From Euperipatoides rowelli (lineage: Eukaryota > Onychophora > Udeonychophora > Euonychophora > Peripatopsidae): DNA of 11,712 nt. The stretch lies in assembly GCA_003024985.2 (NCBI GenBank), contig PXIH01S0008780.1; one strand, given 5' to 3'. A model generated the notes under the pieces. The model ran no database searches, had not been told where the DNA came from, and saw only the letters and a program-made list of their open reading frames with translations. The translations under genes were made by a program, and so were the position numbers. Shown here in pieces: positions 1 to 8,564 of the stretch (its first letter is position 1; every line of letters begins with the position of its first letter).

Positions 1-29
1 ATTTAAAAGCCTTAAAAACTAACAGCTTC

Positions 30-80
30 CAGGAACTCCGCCCCTGGACCCCGTTGGGGGGCTTACAGCGCCCCTCAATT
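30..80. repeat. GC-rich repeat-like patch (CGCCCCT repeated)
   Basis: This is a sharp GC island in AT-rich DNA. CGCCCCT occurs at 39-45 and again at 69-75, with CCTGGACCCC and a GGGGGG run between them. Similar CGCCCCTGGACCCC words are, from memory, common in dispersed repeats of marine invertebrates, so this is probably the edge of a transposable element. The family is not identified. Confidence 0.35.
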
Positions 81-104
81 CCTTAACTGATAACATTTGC
101 ACAA

Positions 105-140
105 TGAGTGTTGTGTAAACTTCACCATACACAACACTCA
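105..140. repeat. Perfect 13-bp hairpin followed by CTAG
   Basis: TGAGTGTTGTGTA (105-117) and TACACAACACTCA (128-140) are exact reverse complements around a 10-base spacer (118-127). CTAG follows directly at 141-144. A hairpin just before CTRR is the usual 3' end of a Helitron, but there the hairpin normally lies about ten bases further upstream and the insertion falls between A and T, so this is only a resemblance. A small MITE-type foldback is an equally good reading. Confidence 0.55.
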
Positions 141-241
141 CTAGCCCTCAAAAAAAAAAAAATCCACTTTTTTACTAGGGATCCCTTTTAATCAAATGTG
201 CCTGTCCGACACTGCTTGTACATGTATGGAACTAGTTCAAT

Positions 242-280
242 GGGAGGGGGGGGGGGGCGATGAAGTACCTCTTCGGGGGG
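242..280 (+). repeat. G-run pair (possible G-quadruplex)
   Basis: There is a GGG, a 12-base G-run (246-257) and a 6-base G-run (275-280). The long run alone could supply several G-tracts for a quadruplex. It could equally be a simple slippage tract. No gene start lies close by. Confidence 0.4.
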
Positions 281-637
281 TTTTCTGAGCCTAAGTACTC
301 TATATGTTTTTTCTTTAAGATGAAAGGCTATTTAAAAGCCAATATGCAGAAAAAAACATACTCAAGTTTTAAAAATGGAAAGGTCAAACGCGGGAAAAAC
401 ATGCTCTCTCTCTCTTAGTAAGACCAACACTAGAATCAAAATAATATTCCAAACACAGATGAAAGTACGTTATAAGTCTATATTGTATTGTAATTGAAAT
501 CTATGACCGTTTCTCCGTTTAGGAAAATTTTTTTTTGCTCAGGACCCATCCAATTTTTTTTTATTTACAGTCCTAACCTTATAACCCCATTTGCCCCAAC
601 CGTATGACAATCTAGAGGTGACCTAATACTTTTTTGA

Positions 638-1247
638 TCGATTTCGAGAATTTTAACACAATTTCACCGAATTAGACACCGACCTGACAAAATGAGTGTT
701 GGAGGAATCTCCATCTACATTAAAAAGGATTTCTCAATATTTAAGATTACTACTCCAGATCTCGCCGAAATTGAAGCTATATCGGTCACATTCCGACCGA
801 ACTACCTAAGTCGATACCATTTATGCATGTTATAGCTGCGTATTCTTCTCCAAATAACACATACTGTAATCAAACCATTAAGTTCATATTTCAAGAAATA
901 GATCGTGTACTAGCTATCAATAACAACGCTCATATTTTCGTCATCGGTGACTTTAATAATTTAAATCTCTCTTTCATTAATAACTTTAAGTAATTTAAAC
1001 AATTGGTTTCTTCCCCTACTCGATTGAATAATATTTTAGAAAAGTGTTTTTATTGTGGAGGAAAAAATCTTTATTCTGCTTCAATATTTTCCACAATTTC
1101 AACCTCAGATCATAACACTATTATGATAAATCCAAATTTCTTCATTCTTTCCAAAAATGAATTACAAAAAATTCAATTCAGACAAAAATCAAACTCTAAT
1201 TTCAGATCTTTTGGTTCGGTAATAAACTTTAATTGGTCTCAATTGTA
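638..1247 (+). pseudogene. LINE ORF2 remnant: AP endonuclease domain (C-terminal two-thirds)
   Basis: This would have been the nicking endonuclease that opens the target site for target-primed reverse transcription. The first readable frame opens after TGA 635-637 and gives HRIRHRPDKMSVGGISIYIKK (GGISIYI just after ATG 692), ending at TAG 833-835. The match then continues in another frame from about 829: VIAAYSSPNNTY, then VIGDFNN with the catalytic GDFN at 946-957, a premature TAA at 991-993, then KQLVSSPTRLNNILEKCF and the catalytic SDH triad motif at 1105-1113 in STSDHNTI. The N-terminal motifs of the family, with the conserved Asn and Glu, are not visible. A frame change near 1240-1244 leads into the linker. 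GDFN and SDH in the expected order make the domain call secure, and the breaks make it a pseudogene. Confidence 0.85.
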
Positions 1248-1567
1248 ATGACATTGAAATGGCATCTTCATATTTTAACGAAGTTATTTATTCTATATAT
1301 GATCAAGCTTTCCCTCTGAGATCAAAAATTATATTTTCCAATAACTCTACTTGGTATTCTAATGGTATAGCAGAGTTAATTCATAAGAAAAATAAAGTGT
1401 TCAAAAAGAAAGATCACAATTTGATGATTAGGCTTGAAAAAGAAATAAAAAGTGAAATTAAAAAAAGCAAAATATAAGCAATTCAGTAAAGTCATATTAA
1501 AGATAAAATACGGATCTGACAACACACAAAATATTATTTTTCACAACTATATAACTCCCAGAAGGGA
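1244..1567 (+). pseudogene. LINE ORF2 remnant: linker between endonuclease and RT
   Basis: From 1244 the reading continues as CNDIEMASSYFNEVIYSIYD, then FPLRSK and a Trp at 1352-1354 (WYSNGIAELIHKKNKVFKKK). It ends in a very basic stretch, EKEIKSEIKK. A frame change in the A-run at 1458-1466 restores KKAKYKQFSKVILKIKYGSDN from 1467. This resembles the spacer that most CR1/Jockey-type ORF2 proteins carry, with its W.(S/T).G pattern and a Lys-rich helix before the RT. The last part, roughly 1490-1567, is poorly recognisable and seems shorter than usual. A small internal deletion together with the third frame change is a reasonable inference. No catalytic role is known for this part. Confidence 0.75.
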
Positions 1568-2670
1568 TTGGATTTGGCTGAGCTGCCTGTGTTTGCCCCC
1601 GGTCTCCCTATTACTGAAGTAAGTTGTTTTTGGGTCCTACATCAACTTAACCATCTCAATGACCATTCTGCTATTTCTCCGGATGGCATACCTAATAGTA
1701 TTCTCCGTGAATTTGGTGTGGAGCTTTGCGAGCCTATTGCGTTCTTGATCAACTTGTCCTTGAATTGATGCATATGTCCATCGAGCTGGAAAAGGTCTTT
1801 CTTCATTACTGTCCCTAAGTCACAGTCTCCATCTAAACCGGATATGATTCGGCCAATATCGATTCTGTCCACGATGGCAAAGATCTGTGAAAAACATATC
1901 GCAAATTTAATCCTACAACATTCATCATATGTCGACCCACAACAATTTGGATGTCTTCCAAATAAATCACCTGCCCACTACTTAATTACATATGTTGATT
2001 ATATTTTAAAATCTCTTGAGAATAGTAAATCGTTTGCAGTATCTTTGATCACCGATTTCAAAAAGGCATTTGACTTTGTTAATCACAATATTTTTGTCAG
2101 CAAATTAATTGGAATGGAAGTATCTCCTTAAATTATTAGATGGATCTCGTCGTTCCTTACAGGGAGAACCCAGATCTTGAAGATGGATGATTCAAATGAT
2201 TGTCGTGAGTTCCAGCGTTCTAACGGTGTCCCGTAAGGCTTCGTCCTCGGTGGCCTTGTGTTCATAATTACGACTAATGACTTGGCTACTAACATTGATA
2301 ATCGCTTCAAATTCGTTGATGACCTGACGGTTGCCTGTGCTGAATCTCATGGTGGAATCGAGATTGTTGCTCAGAACATTGCAAATCGTATTACCCAAGA
2401 CTCCGTGGATTGTGGTATGAATATCAACCCCGAAAAGTCATACTTTATGGTACATAACTTTTCACGTACTCCAGTAGACATATATTGATATTCAGGGTTT
2501 CAAATGTCGGAAGTTGACCAGTGTAAAATCTTGGGTGTCATTGTCCAAAAAAACCTCCAGTGGAATAGTCATGTAAATTCAATAATAACAAAAACTTACT
2601 CAATATTCTTTATCCTGTATAAATTAAAAAGATTAAATGCTCGTACTAAAATTATTAAAGACCAACTATT
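1568..2670 (+). pseudogene. LINE ORF2 remnant: reverse transcriptase domain
   Basis: Nearly the whole RT lies in one frame (frame of 1568), interrupted only by stops. Visible blocks are DLAELPVF at the start, SPDGIP (1676-1693), CPSSWKRSFFITVPKS after the first stop, MIRPISILSTMAKICEKHIA (from 1844), QQFGCLPNKSPAHYLI, motif A TDFKKAFDFVNH (2051-2086, first catalytic Asp in TDF), motif B region NGVP-stop-GFVLGGLVF, motif C FVDDLTV (2312-2332, the two catalytic Asp), motif D GMNINPEKS (2414-2440) and CKILGVIVQKNLQWNSHVN. Stops are TGA 1766, TAA 2129, TAA 2234 and TGA 2486. The 2234 TAA sits exactly where this family has a conserved Gln (VPQG), so CAA to TAA is the simplest explanation. Motif C is FVDD rather than the common FADD/YADD; this may be a family trait or a mutation. 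RT identity is certain, inactivity equally so. Confidence 0.93.
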
Positions 2671-3020
2671 GAGTTCTGTGCTGTCGTTTGGTCGGGTTCA
2701 ATCACAAAAGAACAAGCGTCTAAACTAGAACTGGTCCAAAAACGAGAATTGCAAATTATATTGGGTTCCGTCTACATAGACTACAAATCTGTTCTGGATC
2801 GGTTAAATATCCTGTCCTTGGCTGACCAAAGAAAATATATTGTAAAAAAAATTTCAAAATCTTTTTTTTAACAATACACTAATATTATCTTCCTAAAAAA
2901 AGTGACGAGATTCACAGATACAATACTCGTGGATCTTCTAAACTTTTTAAACAATTTTGTAAGACGAATAGATATTCTAGATCTGGTATCCAGGATCTTA
3001 TTCGAAACTACAGTCCATGA
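2671..3020 (+). pseudogene. LINE ORF2 remnant: C-terminal domain
   Basis: After a frame change near 2668-2671 the reading resumes as EFCAVVWSGSITKEQASKLE, then LVQKRELQIILGSVYIDYKS and LNILSLADQRKYIVKKISKS, ending in a T-run and TAA 2869-2871. The tail is picked up in a third frame from 2889 (LPKKSDEIHRYNTR, then FKQFCKTNRYSRSGIQDLI) to TGA 3018-3020. The order LE.C..VW, then E..QKR.L.IILG, then a Cys-x-x-x-x-Arg-Tyr stretch close to the end is typical of CR1/L2-like ORF2 C-termini. TGA 3018 is probably close to the original end of the protein, because a 3' UTR with a stem-loop follows. Confidence 0.85.
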
Positions 3021-3293
3021 TGTGTTTCTACTTGAATAGGCCACTACCTATTTTATTACATGAAAATGGGGAAAACAATTAAGTTTTTATGTTTTAAGTG
3101 TTTACAATATTCTATAGTATTACTAAGATTGGATTAACCTTGTAATGTAATTTTCTTTTGTCTTATCCCTTGTTAATTAACATGTTTTTCAACTGTAATT
3201 GAGATCCACATCCTTGACTGGGCAAGGATCTCAAAAACGATCTTTGTATACTACTTAATTTTGTTAAAATAAACTCATTATAATAATAATTTG
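3021..3293 (+). other. LINE 3' UTR and AT-rich tail
   Basis: This is the non-coding 3' end of the LINE. It contains a strong stem-loop (3199-3234), an AATAAA-like word (AAAATAAACTC near 3266) and a terminal ATTATAATAATAATTT tract that looks like the short microsatellite tail of CR1/L2-type elements rather than a long poly(A). The end is placed at about 3293, where the triplet tract stops. The neighbouring T-run at about 3309 is treated as flank. Confidence 0.7.
3199..3234 (+). other. LINE 3' UTR stem-loop with alternative pairings
   Basis: TTGAGATCC (3199-3207) pairs perfectly with GGATCTCAA (3226-3234). In addition, ATCCTTG (3210-3216) pairs perfectly with CAAGGAT (3223-3229) around a six-base loop ACTGGG. 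The two share GGAT and compete. A joint fold with TTGAG/CTCAA below, a bulge at 3204-3209 and the 7-bp stem above is also possible. Stem-loops at this place in several LINE families are the site recognised by the element's own RT; that this one had such a role is inference. Confidence 0.7.
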
Positions 3294-4050
3294 TTAACCA
3301 ATCAACGGCTTTTTTTTTTTTCACATATTGTGGACAGATAATGGATTCTAACCACATTTTTTTTTAATAAAAAAATTAACTGAAGAATCGACAACACTCT
3401 TAGGCAACACTTGCAGTTTAAAAAATACCTAAGACTATTTCATTTTAAATTACAGAAATATATTGATGCATATAAGAAGAATTTAAATTGTTTAACAAAT
3501 TAGTTTTATTTCTATACAACCTTCTACATTATTTTGAATGTTTCATGTTTATTTACAAATTAAATTACACAACAAACATGCACGTAGTACGGCAGTCTTG
3601 AATGAAAATTATTAAGAATTTTCACAGCAACAGAATTTTTTTTTTTTTTTTAAATGATTTGATTAAAACAAAATAAATATATACGGTATGTACAACTTGC
3701 TTCTTTTGTTACCAAAATAACAATTTTTAAAGTTTATGGAAACTAAACATAGAAAACTTTCTCAGTAGATAAACAAATGAAACAAACTTTTTGAAAATGT
3801 TATTTCTTAAAAATAAAAAGTCGGGTCAACAATATTCAGGAATTTTTTTAATAATTCACTTGGAAATATTTGTTTCTAGATTATTTTCTTTCTTAATTAG
3901 TTCTAAAAACTAAATATAGGATACTGTAGTTAACATTTTGATACTAGACATGTTTTTAAACATTTCAAACACTTTTTTTCCTTCACTTTGATCTTTTAAT
4001 ATAATAACTTGTATAGCAGATTTTAGAATACATTCAACCATCAAAATATA

Positions 4051-4098
4051 TATTTTCAGGTGTTCACCATTTAAAATTATTATTAAAACCTGAAAATA
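4051..4098. repeat. Perfect 11-bp inverted repeat
   Basis: TATTTTCAGGT (4051-4061) and ACCTGAAAATA (4088-4098) are exact reverse complements around a 26-base spacer. No extension outward or inward. Function unknown; it may be a small foldback relic. Confidence 0.5.
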
Positions 4099-4346
4099 AG
4101 AAATATGGTAATATTAATTTTACATGATCATTTTCAAGGTTTTGTATGGTGTACAGATATCCGATGTGTGAAAGCATAAATTTGTATATTTAAATACATT
4201 GTACATGGAACATAATTTTTTAACTTTTATATTAATGGGAACAATATATTCATTACAGAATAACGTCTATCCACCAATGAATGTTAATTGGCCAAAACAA
4301 AATCGTAGCCAACCATGGATTTAAGTAATGCAGCAGCCAATTTCTT

Positions 4347-4370
4347 ATTCAAATTTAACCAGATTTGAAT
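4347..4370. repeat. 8-bp hairpin
   Basis: ATTCAAAT (4347-4354) pairs with ATTTGAAT (4363-4370) around an 8-base spacer. It is short and AT-rich, so chance is plausible. Confidence 0.3.
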
Positions 4371-4874
4371 CAAAAATTTTGTCGGAGAAACAATACGGTG
4401 GCCAGTAGAAAATTAAAAAGAAATTGTAGTTGGCTAATTGTGTATTGCATTAGAAATCAAGCTGTCATTAGATTTGTTCATTCATTTTATTTAGTTATAC
4501 TAACAATAAATCCTAAAATCTTTAAATCCTAATGTAGTTTTGGCTTCAATTATGGTACTAAATCTATAAATTTAAACATAACATTGTAATCAAATAAAAT
4601 TATTAGATGAATAAAATAATTATTTGAGTAAGCGGTAGAGGAAACTAGCTACTCCGAGAAATGGAAATTAATCATCATAATGTTTTTGTAATAAGAAAAT
4701 TTTTGATATTTTTAGACTAAACTTGGTTTATTTTCAATTAATAATGTACTATCAAGTGTTGACCCTTTCCTCTGCAACATTTGAAAAATATTTTTCTTGA
4801 AAAAATAAATCACATTTTCACTAACTCGCCTTGTCACAACCACATGTAAAGGGCATAAGGGAGTAATACTTTAT

Positions 4875-4947
4875 TCATATACTGTGTGTATATACAGTAT
4901 ATAAATATATACAGTATATACCGTATATATACAGTATATACTGTATG

Positions 4948-4979
<32 letters not shown>

Positions 4980-5020
4980 CTGTATATAGCCTACTGTATT
5001 TAGTATATACTGTATATTTG
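4875..5020. repeat. Dyad-rich TATACAGTATATA / (TA)n satellite tract
   Basis: Several copies of TATACAGTATATA and its reverse complement TATATACTGTATA alternate through this tract, with a pure (TA)n core at about 4951-4979. Because the unit is almost self-complementary, the whole region can fold into many hairpins. A shorter stretch of the same words lies near 10976-11011. It is a simple-sequence repeat, expected to be length-variable. Confidence 0.85.
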
Positions 5021-6555
5021 ATTACAAAAATGCAGATATTTTTTAGCTGAAAATGGAATAATTTATAAAGTCATTATTGACGATGTACTTATTACTCTGA
5101 CATCAGTACAATGTATTATATAATGTAAATAATTTTTGATGTATTTTCATTTGATTTTAAATGAAAAATTGTTATAATTTATTTGCGATTGTATTTTCAT
5201 GAATCTTTTTTTTTTTTTTTTGTGAGCCACAATGAGGATCAATTTCTTAACCCCTCTGCTATACCATTGTTTTTAATCCATCATAGACTACAGAATTGTA
5301 ATCAATTGAGTATTTTACTAAAACAGTTTTTCATGGCAGAAAGCAAAACTAATGCTTGAAAAAGAAAAAAGGTGTGGGTTTAGGTAAAGGTATTAAATTG
5401 CATACCGTGATACCCCTGTACATTTTTATATACAGTACATCTAATGGCCAGTTATTTCAATAACTGGCAATGTTAATGTAAAAAAAAAGTTTATATTGAA
5501 TATTTTCATTCTTATTAAAAGCAATATAGTAAAAAATATACAAACATTCAACAATTTTCTAAATAATGAAATATTTTTTTTTACATAAATTATATTTAAC
5601 AAATTATACATATAGGTATCTACAGATATTTAAATAACTGAATATATCGAGTAAAACATGAACCAGCTTTTACATCAAAAATAGATTTTTTTAACCAGCA
5701 ACTTTAACAGATTGTAATAGTTATATTACAACATTATAGTTGAAACAATTCTTACAGAGCAGCAGAAATCTACTAGTGTACATATTAAAATCAAATCTGT
5801 AGAAATATACAGAAGTTACAATACAAACCAATCACAGATAGTTATAATACAACAATGAAACGGTTAACTTACCATATGTTTAGCAAAGAAGTGGCAAATT
5901 TGAATGAAATTTCTGTTCTGATTTATAAATAAATGTAAAACAAAAACCCCCCATACCTCATCCGGAAAAAAAAAAAAAAATCATACAAATTTGAAGCAAT
6001 GTATTTCATTCAGCAAAATAATGAAACTGAATTTAAGTTAAATGTACAATGATTATACTTAATCATTTATGAGCATAAGTTTTTTAAAATAAAATGTTAA
6101 TTTGTTACAAAATATGGAAATTATATTGCCTGCAGATAAAAAATGAAATTTTATATAATTTTTAAAAATGATCACTTTTTCCTCAATTTCATTCATGAAT
6201 TTCAAATAATGTAAAGTTAAAAATAATATTTGAGAATAATTTAATTTTTATTTGACAATAAATATTTTTGTCATATTTTATTAACATTATTCTTAGTAAT
6301 GCATAATGCATTTAATGGTGTCTATAAGACTTATGTAGCTCATCTAGAGTAAAAAGTGGGCTGATTGTTTTAACGAAATGACAAATGAAAAAAAAAAATA
6401 TATATAATGCAATAATTTTCTGGATATAATGTATTGGAGAAAAGTTTAAAATTATAAGAATGTGCATTATTTAGGTATTTATTTTTTATTCAGTACTTTT
6501 TTACATGATGAATTCTCAGAATTTTCAAATTAATGGTCTTAACATGATCCCAAAT
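5021..6555. other. AT-rich non-coding spacer
   Basis: No gene seen. The stretch contains a T-run of about 17 (near 5205-5221), a 10-bp palindrome (5447-5468), a 15-base A-run (5966-5980) and a 15-base palindrome AATGCATAATGCATT (6298-6312). The words TAGTTATATTACAACA (from 5718) and TAGTTATAATACAACA (from 5839) recur at 121-base spacing, but the sequence between them is not clearly repeated. Confidence 0.6.
5447..5468. repeat. Perfect 10-bp palindrome with 2-base centre
   Basis: GCCAGTTATT (5447-5456) and AATAACTGGC (5459-5468) are exact reverse complements separated by TC. Such tight palindromes can extrude as cruciforms or mark the centre of a foldback element. The flanks do not continue the symmetry well. 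Confidence 0.5.
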
Positions 6556-6990
6556 AAAAATAATAATAAATAAATAGCAATATAAGATATGAAAGAAAAT
6601 AATCGTAAATGCGCTAATATTAACTTAAAACAAATTTATTTCTAGATATTTTCCATAAACTTTTTTTATATCATGTAGAATACAAGTAATAAAAAATAAG
6701 GCTGAGAAATCTTTCTATTCAAAATGAATTCTTTCAATATAAGAATTTAAGTTGTTGAGACGAGATATACATATTGATTTCTGAAATGATCCATTAAATC
6801 TAGGGATCTGATATGGAAAGAAATGCTATTCCAGATCAAAGGGTCATGATGAATGAATACCCAGAGTAGAATTTAGGATATGATTAATTGAAAGATTTTG
6901 TTTAGCAATTTGCGAAGTATTATAATTGAAAAAGCAAAAATTTTCCTTAGCTCTGTTGGGACTAGACCATATTTGCACTTCCACAGAAGC
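6556..6990 (-). mobile_element. 3' end fragment of a second LINE, antisense to the first
   Basis: On the minus strand, LINE-type C-terminal coding remnants (6990 down to 6747) are followed by about 170 bases of AT-rich 3' UTR. They end in a run that reads TATTTATTATTATTTTTA on the minus strand (plus 6556-6580), which looks like the triplet tail of a CR1/L2-like element. The coding signature (LVPTELRKIF, NYNTSQ, PLIWNSIS, HIRSLDL) differs from the C-terminus of the element at 638-3293, so this is another family. Strong 5' truncation explains the absence of an RT. The plus-7028 T-run (poly-A on this strand) lies just upstream and has no clear relation. Confidence 0.65.
6747..6990 (-). pseudogene. 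LINE ORF2 C-terminal remnant in three frames
   Basis: Three consecutive pieces in different frames give one coherent C-terminus. First, FQLLWKCKYGLVPTELRKIF (about 6995-6936). Second, FFNYNTSQIAKQNLSINHIL, then NSTLGIHSS ending at TGA 6846-6844. Third, DPLIWNSISFHIRSLDLMDH and FRNQYVYLVSTT (from 6845) ending at TAA 6749-6747. The pattern K..GLVP..L..IF, then NY.TR-like, then G/DP.IWN.I...IR....L..F is the conserved end of many Jockey-superfamily ORF2 proteins, just before the stop codon. Two frameshifts in about 240 bases make it a pseudogene. No catalytic residues are expected in this part. The identification rests on motif order alone, but three motifs at proper spacing are hard to get by chance. 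Confidence 0.65.
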
Positions 6991-7562
6991 TGGAAAATTG
7001 TAATGTAATAAACTGTGCTGTAGCCTGTTTTTTTTTTTTTTTTAGTGCATGTTATGCAATGCAAAGATGTGTTAAATATCCTTGAAATTACTGTAAAAAA
7101 AAAACTTGTAAAAATTGAATAATTAAATCATTTTAAAATTATTTTACTTTAATTATTGGCTCAATGTGTAGTTGATCACTAGAAAATCACATGATCAAAA
7201 ACACATTAATGTTTAACAATCAAAAGCCATTCTATTCATTAGTAATAGTGATGTAAACAAAAGTTGGGATGTATTTAACCAATCCCATTTCCAGAAAAAT
7301 AAGACAATAAAATTACCAATCAGAGCTAATGCTATTTTTAACTTTGTCAAATTAGTTTTATTTTGCAAATAAATTTATCAATTTTTTTATTTCATTGAAA
7401 AAAGGTGCAAAAATCTAAATTTTATAGCTTAATTGTTTATAAATAAATAAATAAAAAGATAGTGATGTCATCTTAAATAGAAATCAAAGCAAACACCTGG
7501 TGTTTATTTAATGAATTAAACATGCTGTACATTTATTTGTGTAAAATCTATATTAATACGTG

Positions 7563-7574
7563 AAGGGATCCCTT
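7563..7574. repeat. 12-bp palindrome AAGGGATCCCTT
   Basis: This is a perfect palindrome. AGGGATCCCTTTT also occurs at 177-189 near the window start, and a partial form AGGATCCCT at 9935-9943. It may be the terminal motif of a DNA transposon family, but no second terminus is visible here. Confidence 0.35.
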
Positions 7575-7722
7575 TTTAAGCATATCGGGCGCACGGAGGA
7601 GTGTGAGATTTGGCAGAGTTAAAGTTCATATGGAGAGGGAGCGCAATGAGCTAAAATTTATATATAAAATTAAAACATTCATTGTTTAGCGTTGTGGCGG
7701 TTTTTTACAAAGCAATTTCTTA

Positions 7723-7741
7723 TTGGTCGAATTTCGACCAA
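7723..7741. repeat. 19-base palindrome with single-base centre
   Basis: TTGGTCGAA (7723-7731) and TTCGACCAA (7733-7741) are exact reverse complements around T7732. It is GC-richer than its surroundings and contains two CpGs, so it stands out from AT-rich background palindromes. The flanks are not symmetrical. Confidence 0.5.
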
Positions 7742-8564
7742 CACTGGATTACTAGTATAAATAAATTGACAAAATTGTAAAATAACATTGATAATACACT
7801 TTAAATATTGTAGATTTTGGCCTTTTGTTTTTAAATTTTTATGAAAGAATAAGAAAAGGTAAATTGTAAGATGTTCATAGATTATTATAACTTATTGTTT
7901 ATGTGAATTTACCTATTTAAAATAATTTAGCTAATAGACAACTTGGTAACAAAATAATTTCAGATAAAAAAAAGATTAACTATAACTATAAATTAATAAA
8001 TATGAGTAAAGCTACTTGATAGCTTCAGATAATATTGGAAAAAGTGGATTGAAGACGTTTCTCATAAACTTCAGGCAATGGTATGTGTTTGTATTGGGGG
8101 AAGGGAGTCTTAAAGTAGGATATATTTGAGAGCTGCTAGAAGCAACAAATTTTTAATTTAAGATTTTATAATACCTGTTATGTTTTACAAGATATTGTAA
8201 TGGAACAAGCTTCTCAAATGCAAAACTTATTTTTAAAATCACAAATAATAGAAGTGCCGGTTTTGAGTTGTTCTAATCGAAGAACAAGTTTCATTGTCAA
8301 GGAAAGATAACTACGAGGTGATCAATACTTTAGGGGAAAAAAAATATTTTAAAAATATCACCTTATTGTACAGTAAATAAAGACAATATTTATTACAATC
8401 CGTCTATGTTATCAATTTTTTTTTTGTGCTCATCCTTGGTACAATTTAAATAATAATAAAAATACTAAAAGTCAGTAAAATAAAATCATTAACAGATGAT
8501 AAAACTAGCNATTTTGGAAGCTTTTATAAAACAGAACATTAATTTTCTTACTGATATAATTATG

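Larger units (their letters stand above)
1..637. other. Non-coding flank upstream of the LINE
   Basis: No reading frame here has recognisable protein content. The stretch holds a GC-rich patch near 30-80, a perfect hairpin at 105-140, an A-run at 150-162, a 12-base G-run at 246-257, a short (CT)n run near 404-415 and several T-runs. The part from about 540 to 637 could be the poorly conserved start of the downstream LINE, but I cannot read conserved endonuclease residues there, so the LINE boundary is left open. Confidence 0.6.
638..3293 (+). mobile_element. Decayed, 5'-truncated non-LTR retrotransposon (LINE, CR1/Jockey-like)
   Basis: This is one degenerate LINE copy. Reading across frames gives, in the expected order, the later part of an AP-like endonuclease (GGISIYI, GDFN, TSDH), a linker, a reverse transcriptase (SPDGIP, MIRPISIL, TDFKKAFDFVNH, FVDDLTV, GMNINPEKS, CKILGV), a C-terminal domain (EFCAVVW, LVQKRELQIILGS, CKTNRYSRSGI) and a 3' UTR with a stem-loop and an ATAATAATAA tail. 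This order, and the lack of integrase, RNase H and LTRs, fits the CR1/L2/Jockey group. The exact clade cannot be settled by eye. ORF1 and the start of the endonuclease are missing or unreadable, as expected from 5' truncation. Decay is heavy: stops at 991, 1766, 2129, 2234, 2486 and 2869, and frame changes near 821-829, 1240-1244, 1458-1467, 1490-1568 and 2668-2671. It cannot encode an active enzyme. I could not identify target-site duplications. Confidence 0.9.
3294..4874. other. AT-rich non-coding spacer
   Basis: No recognisable gene or domain on either strand. The stretch holds T-runs (about 3309-3320 and 16 T at 3636-3651), a perfect 11-bp hairpin at 4051-4098, an 8-bp hairpin at 4347-4370 and a TTGGCCAA palindrome at 4288-4295. 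The words TAGCCAAC (4306-4313) and GTTGGCTA (4429-4436) are inverted copies, but the match does not extend beyond 8 bp. Confidence 0.6.
6991..8564. other. AT-rich non-coding spacer
   Basis: No recognisable gene. The stretch holds a 16-base T-run (7028-7043), an AAGGGATCCCTT palindrome (7563-7574), a slightly GC-richer patch at about 7560-7760 and a 19-base palindrome at 7723-7741. A TTGTTCT/AGAACAA hairpin lies near 8267-8286. One open frame of 57 codons (8140-8310) has no recognisable family and is within chance for this much AT-rich DNA. The single ambiguous base n is at 8510. Confidence 0.6.

Noticed and set aside
103-701. AATGAGTGTTG shared by 103-113 and 691-701
   Set aside because: Only 11 bases match; one copy is in a hairpin and the other in LINE coding sequence, so chance is the better explanation.
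1642-1872. Minus-strand open frames lying opposite the LINE RT (also 2128-2310 and 2192-2398)
   Set aside because: They are antisense shadows of the plus-strand RT, which carries the conserved motifs.
3163-3357. Minus-strand 64-codon frame over the LINE 3' UTR
   Set aside because: It lies across the stem-loop and tail of the LINE and matches no known protein pattern.
4306-4436. TAGCCAAC/GTTGGCTA as terminal repeats of a 130-base element
   Set aside because: The match stops at 8 bp on both sides and no target-site duplication is visible.
8140-8310. 57-codon plus-strand open frame containing MEQASQMQNLFLKSQ
   Set aside because: The composition looks protein-like, but no family is recognised, there is no Kozak or splice context that stands out, and the length is within chance.
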